64,000 bases of DNA. It comes from Rubrivivax sp. (GTDB taxonomy: Bacteria > Pseudomonadota > Gammaproteobacteria > Burkholderiales > Burkholderiaceae_C). Location: NCBI GenBank assembly GCA_027487905.1, contig JAIYCR010000010.1, positions 1 to 64,000 on the forward strand, given 5' to 3'. Made by a program: the position numbers and the translations under genes. This document shows, piece by piece, positions 42,424 to 50,851 of the stretch. Position 1 is the stretch's first letter; each line of letters opens with the position of its first letter. The notes beneath the pieces were generated by a model. The model was not told the origin of the DNA, ran no database searches, and saw only the letters and a list, made by a program, of their open reading frames with translations.

Positions 42424-44220
42424 ATGAGGATCGAACGGCCCGAGCCCCCGCCCGCGCGATCGGGGCCGCGCCGTCTGGGTCCCGTCGAATGGGCGCCCTT
42501 CCGCCCGCGCCTGCTGCAAAGCCTTTCGGGCTACGACCGCGCGACCTTACTGCGCGACCTGGCGGCCGGACTGACCGTGGGCGTCGTGGCGCTTCCGCTG
42601 GCCATGGCCTTTGCCATCGCCAGCGGCGTCAAGCCCGAGCAGGGCCTGATCACGGCCATCGTGGCCGGCTTGCTCATCTCCGCCCTCGGCGGCAGCCCGG
42701 TGCAGATCGGCGGCCCGGCGGGTGCCTTCATCGTCGTGGTCTACGGCATCGTCCAGCGCTACGGGCTGACCCACCTGCTCATCTGCACGGCCATGGCCGG
42801 CGTGATGCTGTTCGCGATGGGCTTGCTGCGCCTGGGTGCGCTGGTGCGCTTCATCCCGGTGGGCATCGTCATCGGATTCACCAACGGCATCGCGGTGCTG
42901 ATCGCGCTGTCGCAGCTGAAGGACCTGCTGGGCCTTCGCATCGAGCGGCTGCCAGCCGATTTCGTCGGCCAGCTGCAGGCGCTGCAGGCGGCGTTGCCAA
43001 CCTTCAACCCGGTGGCCCTGGCGGTGGGCGGGGCCTGCCTGGCGGTGGTGGTCGTCTGGCCCAAGTCCTACCGCATGCCCGAGCGCGTGCAGGGTCGTCC
43101 GTGGCCCTGGCCGCAAAGGCTGCGCCGGATGGCCAGCCTGCTGCCCGGCACGGTGATCGCGCTGGTCGGCGCCACCGCGGCGACCGCCTGGCTGGGGCTG
43201 CCGGTGGAGACCATCGGCAGTCGCTTCGGCGGCATTCCGCAAAGCCTGCCGCAGCTGGACCTGCCGCCCTTCAGCTGGGACAGCGCCCGGCAGCTGCTCA
43301 TCCCGGCGCTGACGCTGGCGCTGCTGGGGGCGATCGAATCGCTGCTGTGTGCCCGGGTGGCCGACAAGCTCCTCGCGCAACGCGCCGCCGAGCAAGGCCA
43401 GCCGCCTCCGCGACGCCACGATCCCAACCAGGAGCTGATGGCCCAGGGTGTGGCCAACCTGGTGGCCCCGATGTTCGGTGGCATCCCGGCCACCGGCACC
43501 ATCGCCCGCACGGTGACCAACATCCGCTCGGGCGCGGCCACGCCGGTGGCCGGCATGGTGCACGCGCTGGTGCTGCTGGCCGTCGTGGGCCTGGCCGCGC
43601 CCCTGGCCCTGCATGTGCCGCTGGCCGCGCTGGCCGGCATCCTGCTCTTCGTGGCCTGGAACATGGGCGAGTGGCGCGAGTTCGTGCGGCTGCGGCACTT
43701 CAGGCTGCCCTATCGCACCGTGCTGCTGGGCACCTTCGGGCTGACGGTGGTGTTCGACCTCACCGTGGCGGTGGAAGTCGGCCTGCTGCTCGCCTGCCTC
43801 TTCTTCATCCTGCGCATGGGCCAGGCCTTCCGGGCGGAGCTGGCCGACAGCGCCGCTGGCGCACCGGGCGTGCAGGTGGCTCGGCTCACCGGGGCGCTCT
43901 TCTTCGGGGCGGTGGACAAGCTCGAAAGGCTGGAGGGCGAGATCGCACCGGGCACGCGGGCGCTGCTGCTGGACTGCTCGGGCCTGGCGGTGCTGGACAC
44001 CTCCGGCGTTGAGGCCCTCGAGCAACTGCAGCAGACGCTCGCCGGTCGAGGCTGCGAGCTGCATCTGGCCGGGCTTCAGCCGCAGCCGCTGTCTCTGCTG
44101 GAGCGTGCCGGCTTCGAGCGCCACCTCGGCCCGGGGCACCTGCACCCGGATCCGGCCCAGGCGCTGGCGACCCTGGACGCGCTCAGTCCCAGGGCGGCGT
44201 CACCTTCAGCAGCCGCTTGA
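42424..44220 (+). CDS. SulP-family anion transporter with STAS domain
   Basis: About 598 residues. Ten to fourteen membrane helices of the SLC26/SulP family begin with LAAGLTVGVVALPLAMAFAI and include QIGGPAGAFIVVVYGIVQRY, MFGGIPATGTIARTVTNIRS and NMGEWREFVRLRHF. A cytoplasmic STAS domain (about 480-585, LLLDCSGLAVLDTSGVEALE) follows. Substrate (sulfate, bicarbonate or dicarboxylate) cannot be assigned. The start is ambiguous between ATG 42415 and 42424. The 3-prime end overlaps the convergent CHAD gene by 38 bp. Confidence 0.9.
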   Translation: MRIERPEPPPARSGPRRLGPVEWAPFRPRLLQSLSGYDRATLLRDLAAGLTVGVVALPLAMAFAIASGVKPEQGLITAIVAGLLISALGGSPVQIGGPAGAFIVVVYGIVQRYGLTHLLICTAMAGVMLFAMGLLRLGALVRFIPVGIVIGFTNGIAVLIALSQLKDLLGLRIERLPADFVGQLQALQAALPTFNPVALAVGGACLAVVVVWPKSYRMPERVQGRPWPWPQRLRRMASLLPGTVIALVGATAATAWLGLPVETIGSRFGGIPQSLPQLDLPPFSWDSARQLLIPALTLALLGAIESLLCARVADKLLAQRAAEQGQPPPRRHDPNQELMAQGVANLVAPMFGGIPATGTIARTVTNIRSGAATPVAGMVHALVLLAVVGLAAPLALHVPLAALAGILLFVAWNMGEWREFVRLRHFRLPYRTVLLGTFGLTVVFDLTVAVEVGLLLACLFFILRMGQAFRAELADSAAGAPGVQVARLTGALFFGAVDKLERLEGEIAPGTRALLLDCSGLAVLDTSGVEALEQLQQTLAGRGCELHLAGLQPQPLSLLERAGFERHLGPGHLHPDPAQALATLDALSPRAASPSAAA

Positions 44221-45724
44221 GCGGGCGTTCGCAGGCCTTGAGCGTGACCTCCCGCCGTGCCGACAGCCAGCCGCGCGCGAAGGCTGCGGCTGCATCGTCC
44301 ATCGGCCGGCGCCGCAGGTGGTCCTGGCCCATCAGCACGTCGGTGTAGGTGCCCAGCGCGTCCTGGGCAGCGGCCAGCGCGTCGAGGAAGCGCTCGACCC
44401 GACGCTCGGGAAAGAGGCCGCGGGTGAAGTCCAGCGCATAGCGCAGGCGCTTGGCGCGCTTGCGCACCTGGTGCTGCTCATCGGCCTCCAGCGCCGCGAA
44501 GTGCCGCGCGCCCCGCACGAACCGCTTCCACTCGCGCTGCAGCGCGCGGCGCGCCCAGCGGCGCAGCGAGGGCCCGTCGGGCGCCGCCGCCGGTGCACCC
44601 GCCGGCGCAGCGGGCGTCGGGTCCTGGGCGGGTTCGGCCGCCTGGACGATGGCCTGCAACAGGCGCAGCGTCGTGTCGGTGAAGGCGATCGACCGCACGG
44701 AGGCCGACACCGCATCGAGCGGGGCGTCGGTGGTCAAGGGCGGAAGAGCATAGCCGCCCGCGTGCAGCGGACCGCCGATCAGGCTGTCCAGCACATCCTG
44801 GTCGCGGTAACGGCCAAGCTCGCGGAAGGCGGCGGCCACCGCATCCTGCAGCGGCGGCTCCAGCGCGTCGGAACCGGGGGCCGCGGGCGGCGCCAGGGCA
44901 TCGCCGAACATCGACAGCAGAACACGGGTGCGTCGCAGGGCCACGCGCAGCTGGTGCACGCAATCGCTGCGCTGGCCCTCGGCGTCGGCCAGCAAGGCGG
45001 CGTTGGCGAGCCACGCGCCGAGCGTGCCTTGCAGCCCGACGGCCAGCGCTTCACGGGGTGACTGCCCGGCCTGCAGGCGAACCGGACCGACCCGGGCCGC
45101 GCTGACGGGCGGCGCCCCACGGGCCAGGTGATCGCCGCGCTCGGCCTTGCTGCGGGGGTCGAGCCACAGGTGGTGGCGCCGAGCCCAATGGCGGGCCAGC
45201 CCGAGCAGTGCCGCGGGAGAACCCGAGAGCAGCTCGAATTCGATCTCGCAGACCGGCAGCGACGCGGTGCCCGACTCGATCTCGCCTTCGTCCAGGGCCA
45301 GCTCGACCCGGGCACCGGCCACCCGCACGACGCGGCGGGTGCGTTCGATGTGGGTGCGGTAGAGCGCGCGCAGGGGCCCGCCCGCCGAGGCCAGCGCGGC
45401 CTGCAGCGCCGCGTGCAGTTCGGGATGGGCGGCATGCAAGGCCGGGTCGGGCAAGGCATCGGGCGGCGGGCGACGCAGCCCCAGGTCGACCTCGTGCTCC
45501 AGCCGGGTCATCGTGTCGGCGCCCGCGGCCTTGGCCGTCTGGACCCACCGACGGCCCTCGCGGCGGATGCGCAGGGCCACCGCCTGCCGGGCCAGCGCCC
45601 GGTCCTCGGTGTCGTAGTAGGCGGCCTGCAGCGACTCGCGGCGGGCACTGGAGGTGTGGACGGCCTTTCGAAGCGTGGCCAGTCGGTCAGGGGGAATTCG
45701 GAACTTCAGCTCGATCTCGCGCAT
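44183..45724 (-). CDS. CYTH-CHAD domain protein
   Basis: 513 residues. The N-terminal CYTH (triphosphate tunnel) domain begins MREIELKFRIPPDRLATLRK with the ExExK motif and runs to about 205. The C-terminal CHAD domain (about 235-510) has the paired polyphosphate-binding His helices HQLRVALRRTRVLLSMFGDA and HQVRKRAKRLRYALDF. Such fusions are inorganic triphosphatases or polyphosphate-associated proteins. An Ala/Pro insert near 385-400 interrupts the CHAD region. It overlaps the end of the SulP gene tail to tail. Confidence 0.9.
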   Translation of the reverse strand: MREIELKFRIPPDRLATLRKAVHTSSARRESLQAAYYDTEDRALARQAVALRIRREGRRWVQTAKAAGADTMTRLEHEVDLGLRRPPPDALPDPALHAAHPELHAALQAALASAGGPLRALYRTHIERTRRVVRVAGARVELALDEGEIESGTASLPVCEIEFELLSGSPAALLGLARHWARRHHLWLDPRSKAERGDHLARGAPPVSAARVGPVRLQAGQSPREALAVGLQGTLGAWLANAALLADAEGQRSDCVHQLRVALRRTRVLLSMFGDALAPPAAPGSDALEPPLQDAVAAAFRELGRYRDQDVLDSLIGGPLHAGGYALPPLTTDAPLDAVSASVRSIAFTDTTLRLLQAIVQAAEPAQDPTPAAPAGAPAAAPDGPSLRRWARRALQREWKRFVRGARHFAALEADEQHQVRKRAKRLRYALDFTRGLFPERRVERFLDALAAAQDALGTYTDVLMGQDHLRRRPMDDAAAAFARGWLSARREVTLKACERPLKRLLKVTPPWD

Positions 45725-45832
45725 GACGAAATCGTGACACAGCAGGGCCCGGTTTTTGATGAAACGCAATGCCGAGCCTGCGTCGGGCGCGACGGCGCCC
45801 CCCTTCAGCGACCAACCTTCTGCGGCCACCCT

Positions 45833-46393
45833 TCAGCGCCCGCCGCCCGCCTCGGTGCCGCGCGGATCGATCAAGGTCTCGGTGCGCCGCACCTGTCCGT
45901 TCGCATCGAAGGTCACGACGAACAGCCGGTTCTCGTGATCGGCGTGGAAGCGCCACTCCCAGGCCTCCTCCTGGCGCAGTGGGTAAGGACGGGTCTGGGC
46001 CGGACGTCCGAGCAGCCGCCGCACCGAAGCCTTGTCCAGGCCGCTTTGCACCCGGGCGAACTGGTCGGGGCGCAACACCTGCCGCAGCGCACTCATGCGG
46101 CCGTCGGGGCCCACGCTGATCATGTAGTTCACCTGCCCTTCGGGCTGGCGCGGGAACTCGAGCGTGCGGCCGCCATCGACGTCCTGGTAGACGGCGGCAG
46201 GCTCGCCGAAGCGCTGGCGGACATCGGCTTCGGTGGACACGCCTTCCTCTAGTTCGGCGATGCGCTGGGTGTCGCAGGCCGCCAGGCCCAGGACGAGGCC
46301 CGCGCCCGGCAGGGCCAGGCCGATCGCACGCCAGAGCCTTCGGACGGGGCCGGCGCCGTGGTCAGCGCCGCCAGCAGATGACAGCTTCGGCAA
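45833..46393 (-). CDS. BamE/OmlA-like outer-membrane lipoprotein
   Basis: 186 residues. A lipoprotein signal ends in the lipobox LGLAAC (Cys near 43), followed by ELEEGVSTEADVRQRFGEPA, the SmpA/OmlA-type helix and beta repeat, with a second copy at RVQSGLDKASVRRLLGRPAQ. The protein is probably anchored to the outer membrane facing the periplasm. The best start is a TTG with AGGAG seven bases upstream; the nearby ATG is out of frame. A GTG about 19 codons further in is the alternative. Confidence 0.78.
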   Translation of the reverse strand: MPKLSSAGGADHGAGPVRRLWRAIGLALPGAGLVLGLAACDTQRIAELEEGVSTEADVRQRFGEPAAVYQDVDGGRTLEFPRQPEGQVNYMISVGPDGRMSALRQVLRPDQFARVQSGLDKASVRRLLGRPAQTRPYPLRQEEAWEWRFHADHENRLFVVTFDANGQVRRTETLIDPRGTEAGGGR

Positions 46394-46510
46394 GGTGCAT
46401 CTCCTAAAATCCGGGGGTTCACTGTAGCGCCGCGCCCGCGCGGGCCTGCAGGCGCCTCCGCCGCGGCCCACGCCGCCCCTGTCCCGCTGTACCGAGCCCC
46501 TGCCCCCGCC

Positions 46511-46720
46511 ATGCCGCTGTTCTGGAAGCCCTACAAGTCCGACATCTCCAACTTCATCGACGAGCTCAAGGCGCGCAAGCCCTCGCTCGAGGCGGAGCAG
46601 CGCGCCGGCCGTGCGCTGCTGTGGGACAAGCCGGTGGACCGCAAGGCCCAGGCCGACTACCAGGCCTCCCGCGTGGCCCAGCAGCCCTACGTCTACCAGA
46701 CCGCACCCCGCGACGACTGA
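46511..46720 (+). CDS. DUF3460 family small protein
   Basis: 69 residues, MPLFWKPYKSDISNFIDELK onward, with ARKPSLEAEQRAGRALLWDK, the signature of the DUF3460 family that is frequent in Burkholderiales and commonly sits before scpA. No function is known. The stop TGA shares its last base with the scpA ATG (TGATG), so the two are translationally linked. It diverges from the lipoprotein gene across 117 bp. Confidence 0.9.
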   Translation: MPLFWKPYKSDISNFIDELKARKPSLEAEQRAGRALLWDKPVDRKAQADYQASRVAQQPYVYQTAPRDD

Positions 46721-47580
46721 TGGTGGACACCACCGCCCTGGCCGCGGTGCCGCCGGACGCGGCCGGCGATGCGCCACCGATGCAGCCGGTGGTGGTGGAC
46801 CACCTGGCGGTGGCCCGGCTCTACGGCGAGCCCCTGTTCTCGCTGCCCCAGGACCTCTACATCCCGCCCGATGCGCTGGAGGTCTTCCTGGAGGCCTTCG
46901 AGGGCCCGCTGGACCTGCTGCTTTATCTCATCCGGCGGCAGAACTTCAACATCCTGGACATTCCGCTGGCGGATGTGACCCGCCAGTACCTGAGCTACGT
47001 CGACCAGATCCGCAGCCGCAACCTGGAGCTCGCCAGCGAATACCTGCTGATGGCGGCCATGCTCATCGAGATCAAGTCGCGCATGCTGCTGCCGGCCCGA
47101 CCGAGCCCGGAAGGCGCCGAGCCCGAAGACCCGCGGGCCGAGCTGGTGCGACGCCTGCTCGAGTACGAGCAGATGAAGCTGGCCGCAGCCCGCCTGGACG
47201 CCGCGCCGGTGCTCGGACGCGACTTCCTGCGTCTGCAGATCACGGTGGAGCAGTCGCTGGAGCCGCGCTTCCCCGAGGTGTCGGCCGATGAGCTGCGCAG
47301 TGCCTGGGCGGACATCCTCAAGCGCGCCCGCCTCACCGAGCACCACACCATCCGCCGCGAGCAGCTGTCGGTGCGCGAGACCATGAGCCACGTCCTCAGG
47401 CGCCTGCAGGGCCGTCGCTTTGTCGAGTTCGACGAACTGTTCGACACCCACCGCGGCCCTCAGCACGTGGTGGTCACCTTCATCGCGATGCTGGAGCTGG
47501 CCCGTGAGCGCCTGCTGGAGCTCACCCAGGCAGAGGCCTTCGCGCCGATCTACGTCCGCCTGACCTATCAGCCGGCCTGA
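46720..47580 (+). CDS. scpA: Segregation and condensation protein A
   Basis: 286 residues. Kleisin partner of the SMC condensin complex. After a 45-residue variable leader comes the family core: FEGPLDLLLYLIRRQNFNIL, QYLSYVDQIRSRNLELASEY and AAMLIEIKSRMLLP, and a C-terminal winged-helix region ending FAPIYVRLTYQPA. It is coupled to DUF3460. Its 3-prime end overlaps the convergent histidine-kinase gene by 13 bp. Confidence 0.95.
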   Translation: MVDTTALAAVPPDAAGDAPPMQPVVVDHLAVARLYGEPLFSLPQDLYIPPDALEVFLEAFEGPLDLLLYLIRRQNFNILDIPLADVTRQYLSYVDQIRSRNLELASEYLLMAAMLIEIKSRMLLPARPSPEGAEPEDPRAELVRRLLEYEQMKLAAARLDAAPVLGRDFLRLQITVEQSLEPRFPEVSADELRSAWADILKRARLTEHHTIRREQLSVRETMSHVLRRLQGRRFVEFDELFDTHRGPQHVVVTFIAMLELARERLLELTQAEAFAPIYVRLTYQPA

Positions 47581-49400
47581 GCCGCCAGCTTGAAGCCCAC
47601 GAGCGTGCGCAGCCGTGCCGGTGCCACCGGCTTGAGCAGCAGGTGGAAACCGCGCGACAGCGCTTCGTCTTCCAGACGGCCCATCGAACTGCCGGTCACC
47701 ACGATGGCCGGCAGGCCCGGCCCCAGCCGCTCGCGCATCGCGTCGAGCACCTGCAGGCCGTCGCGGCCCCGCTCCAGCCGGTAGTCGACGAGCGCCAGGT
47801 CGGCCCTTGCCGAAGCACCCGCCAGCCAGGCATCGGCTTCGGCGGCCGAGGCGAGCGCCTGCACCTGCGCACCCCACCCCTGCAACAGCACCTGCAGGCC
47901 GCCGAGCACGGCGGCGTCGTCTTCCACGACGACGATGTGGCGCCCGGCCAGGGACGGCGCGGGGCCCGACCCGGCAGCCGCCGTGGCGTCGGGCGAGGGC
48001 TGGGGCGCGAGCCGACCGGATGGCAGCCCGATGGAGAAGACGCTGCCCTTTCCAGGCCGGCTGCGCAAGGCCAGCGGCGCGTCCATCAGCGAAGCCAGGC
48101 GGCGCACGATGGCCAGCCCCAGGCCCAGCCCCCGCCGCTCGCTGCCCGGCGTGGCACCAGGCGCCTGGCCGACCTGGAAGAACTCCTCCCAGATGCGTTC
48201 CCGATCGGCATCGGCGATGCCGCGCCCGGTGTCGTGCACCTCCAGCCACACCCGGGTGCCCCGCTGCCGCGCGGCCACCAGCACGCCGCCGTCGTCGGTG
48301 TAGCGGATGGCGTTGGTGAGCAGGTTGCGCAGGACCCGTTCCACCAGCAGGGGGTCCGCGTGAAGCACGCGCTGATGGCCCCTGAAGCGCAGGTCCAGGC
48401 CCTTCTCGAAGGCATCGGGCCGGTGGTGCAGCTCCAGCCGCCGCCACAGATCGCCCACCGCGAAGGCGCGCGGCTCGGCGACGACCCCGCCGGCGTCGAT
48501 GCGGGTGATGTCCATGAGCTCGCTGAACAGCGTCTCCAGCGCATGGACCGAGGCGTTGATGCTGTTCACCAGCGACAGCGTGGGCTCGTCGTGGCGGCGC
48601 AGGCGAAGCGCCTCGGCGAACAGGCCCATCGCATGCAGCGGCTGTCGAAGGTCGTGGCTGGCCGCCGCGAAGAACTGCGTCTTGGCGCGGTTGGCCGCCT
48701 CGGCCGACTGGCGGGCCGCGTCGGCCGCGGCGCGTTCGCGGTCCAGCCCTTCGGCCAGGACATCCGCCCTGAGCTTGAGGTCGATCACGCGGCGCAGCGC
48801 CGTGCGGAAGTTGCGGGCCAGCGCAGTGGTCAGGGTGAAGATCAACAGCAGGATGCTGGCCAGCTCCAGGCTGTGGTGCTGCCCGTCGAGCAGCAGCCGG
48901 GCCATCATGGGCACGAAGCACAGGGCCGCGAACGCCAGGTAGACCCGCGGCTGTGTGGCCAGCACCGGCACGGCCGCGATGCAGAAGGTGTAGACGGTGA
49001 CGATCAAGCCCACGCGCTGGTTGCCGTCGCCCAGTTCGAAGAAGAGCCAGGCCGTGGCGCCCCACAGCGCGCCCGAGGCGAGCGTGCCGGCGTTCCAGGC
49101 CAGCCGCCAGCGGCGCCAGCGGCGGCTGTCGCCCCTGGGCAGTGCGCCGGACCGCCGCGCCTGCCTGAAGCGCCAGCCCAGCAGCGCGCGCGCCAGCAGC
49201 AGGGCGAAGAACCCCAGCAGCCAGGGCAGCAGCACCGATGCCGGCGCGACGGCGCCGAACAGCAGGCCCACCACCGCCACACCGGCGACGTTGCCCGCCA
49301 GCGTGGCCGGCAGGTAGTCGAAGGCGCTTCGCACCTCCTCGACGAGAGACCCGTCGCGCCCCGTCGCGACGGCGCTGGGCGCATACAGGGCGGCGGTCAT
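47568..49400 (-). CDS. Hybrid membrane sensor histidine kinase
   Basis: 610 residues. Six hydrophobic helices (about 30-190) form the membrane sensor. Then come a coiled coil, a HisKA domain with ASHDLRQPLHAMGLFAEALR (phospho-His near 238), a HATPase_c domain ([45 protein letters not shown]) and a C-terminal receiver (VVEDDAAVLGGL, acceptor Asp in LALVDYRLERG, KPV). The DLRQPLHAMGLF box is typical of the NahK/ErcS-type hybrid kinases that signal to LuxR-type regulators. The gene follows the response regulator by 44 nt on the same strand. Confidence 0.9.
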   Translation of the reverse strand: MTAALYAPSAVATGRDGSLVEEVRSAFDYLPATLAGNVAGVAVVGLLFGAVAPASVLLPWLLGFFALLLARALLGWRFRQARRSGALPRGDSRRWRRWRLAWNAGTLASGALWGATAWLFFELGDGNQRVGLIVTVYTFCIAAVPVLATQPRVYLAFAALCFVPMMARLLLDGQHHSLELASILLLIFTLTTALARNFRTALRRVIDLKLRADVLAEGLDRERAAADAARQSAEAANRAKTQFFAAASHDLRQPLHAMGLFAEALRLRRHDEPTLSLVNSINASVHALETLFSELMDITRIDAGGVVAEPRAFAVGDLWRRLELHHRPDAFEKGLDLRFRGHQRVLHADPLLVERVLRNLLTNAIRYTDDGGVLVAARQRGTRVWLEVHDTGRGIADADRERIWEEFFQVGQAPGATPGSERRGLGLGLAIVRRLASLMDAPLALRSRPGKGSVFSIGLPSGRLAPQPSPDATAAAGSGPAPSLAGRHIVVVEDDAAVLGGLQVLLQGWGAQVQALASAAEADAWLAGASARADLALVDYRLERGRDGLQVLDAMRERLGPGLPAIVVTGSSMGRLEDEALSRGFHLLLKPVAPARLRTLVGFKLAAQAG

Positions 49401-49444
49401 GGAGGGGCGCGCCCTGCGGAGTGCGAAGCGGCAAGGCCCCCGGC

Positions 49445-50167
49445 TCAGCGCACGACGGTGCGCCAGCCCAGGCCGGTTTCGTCCCGGCGCGCCATCTCGC
49501 TCACCGCGATGACCGCCTGGGTGCGGCTGCTCACGCCCAGGGCCCGCAGCACCGCGGCCACATGGTCCTTCACCGTCTCGACCGAGAGGTTGAGTTCTCG
49601 GGCGATGAGCTTGTTCGGACGGCCCTTGAGCAGGCAGGCCAGCACGTCACGCTGCCGGGGCGTCAGCCCCAGGCGGCTGACGGCGGGGGAGGCTGCACTG
49701 TGGGCAGCATCCGGCGCAGCGCCAGATGGAAAGCCGTCGCGCAGCGCCTGCTCGCGCGCCGCCGGGAAGCCGGCCGCGGGCGTCATGTCGGGCACGTAGA
49801 TGCCGCCCTCGAGCACCAGCCGCAGCGCCTGCAGCAGCGTCTGCGGGGGCGAACGCTTGGGCACGAAGCCCATCGCGCCCAGGTCGATCGCCCGGATCAC
49901 GTCGCTCGCCCGCTCCGAGGCCGACACCACCACCACCGGCAGGCCGGGGTGTTCGGCGCGCAGTTGCCGCAGCAGCTCGAAGCCGTCCGCATCGGGCAGG
50001 TTCAGGTCGAGCAGCAGCAGATCGAAGCGGTCAGGCCCGGCCAGCCAGTCGCGGGCGGAGCGGGCGCTTCCGGCGCCGGTCACCCGCGCACCGCTCTGCA
50101 GTTCAGGAACCAGGTTGTGCAGCGCCTGGAGGATCAGCGGGTGGTCGTCGATCAGCAGGATGTTCAT
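49445..50167 (-). CDS. LuxR/NarL-family response regulator
   Basis: 240 residues. The receiver domain (about 1-120) has MNILLIDDHPLILQALHNLV, acceptor Asp in LLLLDLNLPDADG and KRSPPQ at the Lys site. After a linker, the LuxR helix-turn-helix (about 172-230) reads LTPRQRDVLACLLKGRPNKL and LNLSVETVKDHVAAVLRALG. Probable output partner of the adjacent hybrid kinase. The start at 50167 matches the family N-terminus; a longer version from 50206 adds residues without family resemblance. Confidence 0.9.
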   Translation of the reverse strand: MNILLIDDHPLILQALHNLVPELQSGARVTGAGSARSARDWLAGPDRFDLLLLDLNLPDADGFELLRQLRAEHPGLPVVVVSASERASDVIRAIDLGAMGFVPKRSPPQTLLQALRLVLEGGIYVPDMTPAAGFPAAREQALRDGFPSGAAPDAAHSAASPAVSRLGLTPRQRDVLACLLKGRPNKLIARELNLSVETVKDHVAAVLRALGVSSRTQAVIAVSEMARRDETGLGWRTVVR

Positions 50168-50310
50168 GGCGGGAACCGGGGCGACGAAACAGGCCCCCAC
50201 TCTCACGCCTCATCGGCCGGCCGCCCAGCCCCCGCTTGCGGTCCCTGCACCCCCCGAAGCCCGGGGCGGCGCGCGAGCAGGCTCCACCGCCCCGGCGCCC
50301 TCCCCGACGG

Positions 50311-50805
50311 TCAGGCAGCCGACCGGTATTGCCTTCCCAGGCTCTCGGCCACGCACACCGGCTTGGCCGATCCTTCCCGCTCGATGGTGACCTCCACCGT
50401 CAGCTGCGCGCCGTCAGCCAGCACCTCGTAGGCCAGCAGGCGGAAGTGGCCTCGCACCCTCGAGCCCGAGGGCAGGGGGGCCGGAAAGCGCACCCGGTTC
50501 AGTCCGTAGTTCACCCCCATCTGCACATCGCCGATGCGGAAGGCCGTCTCGAACATCCGAGGCAGCAGGCTCAGGGTGAGGAAGCCGTGGGCGATCGTGC
50601 CGCCGAAAGGCCCCTGCGCGGCCCGCTGGGCATCCACATGGATCCACTGCTCGTCGCCGGTGGCCTCAGCGAAGCGGTCGATGCGGGCCTGGTCGACGAG
50701 GATCCACTCGCTCGTGCCCAGCGGCTGGCCGACGCGTTCAGCCAGTGAATCCAGGTGCTCGATCAGCTGCAAGGGCGGGTTGGACGGCGGGGCGCTTGGG
50801 TTCAT
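50311..50805 (-). CDS. MaoC-like (R)-hydratase / dehydratase
   Basis: 164 residues with a hotdog fold. The hydratase motif is RIDRFAEATGDEQWIHVDAQ (catalytic Asp/His, near 41-60), then GPFGGTIAHGFLTLSLLPRM and GVNYGLNRVRFPAPLPSGSR. It hydrates trans-2-enoyl-CoA or a related thioester; the substrate is unknown. It diverges from the oxidoreductase gene across 46 bp. Confidence 0.9.
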   Translation of the reverse strand: MNPSAPPSNPPLQLIEHLDSLAERVGQPLGTSEWILVDQARIDRFAEATGDEQWIHVDAQRAAQGPFGGTIAHGFLTLSLLPRMFETAFRIGDVQMGVNYGLNRVRFPAPLPSGSRVRGHFRLLAYEVLADGAQLTVEVTIEREGSAKPVCVAESLGRQYRSAA

Positions 50806-50851
50806 TCGGCGGCTTCCAGGCTGGCGGGCGGCTGGGTTATTGTGGTCGGCG

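Noticed and set aside
40158-42425. 755-codon minus-strand open frame opposite metG
   Set aside because: Shadow of metG third-codon-position GC bias; no family motifs, while metG has all synthetase signatures.
46405-46410. TAAAAT as a -10 box for the DUF3460-scpA genes
   Set aside because: No acceptable -35 element at 16-18 bp spacing.
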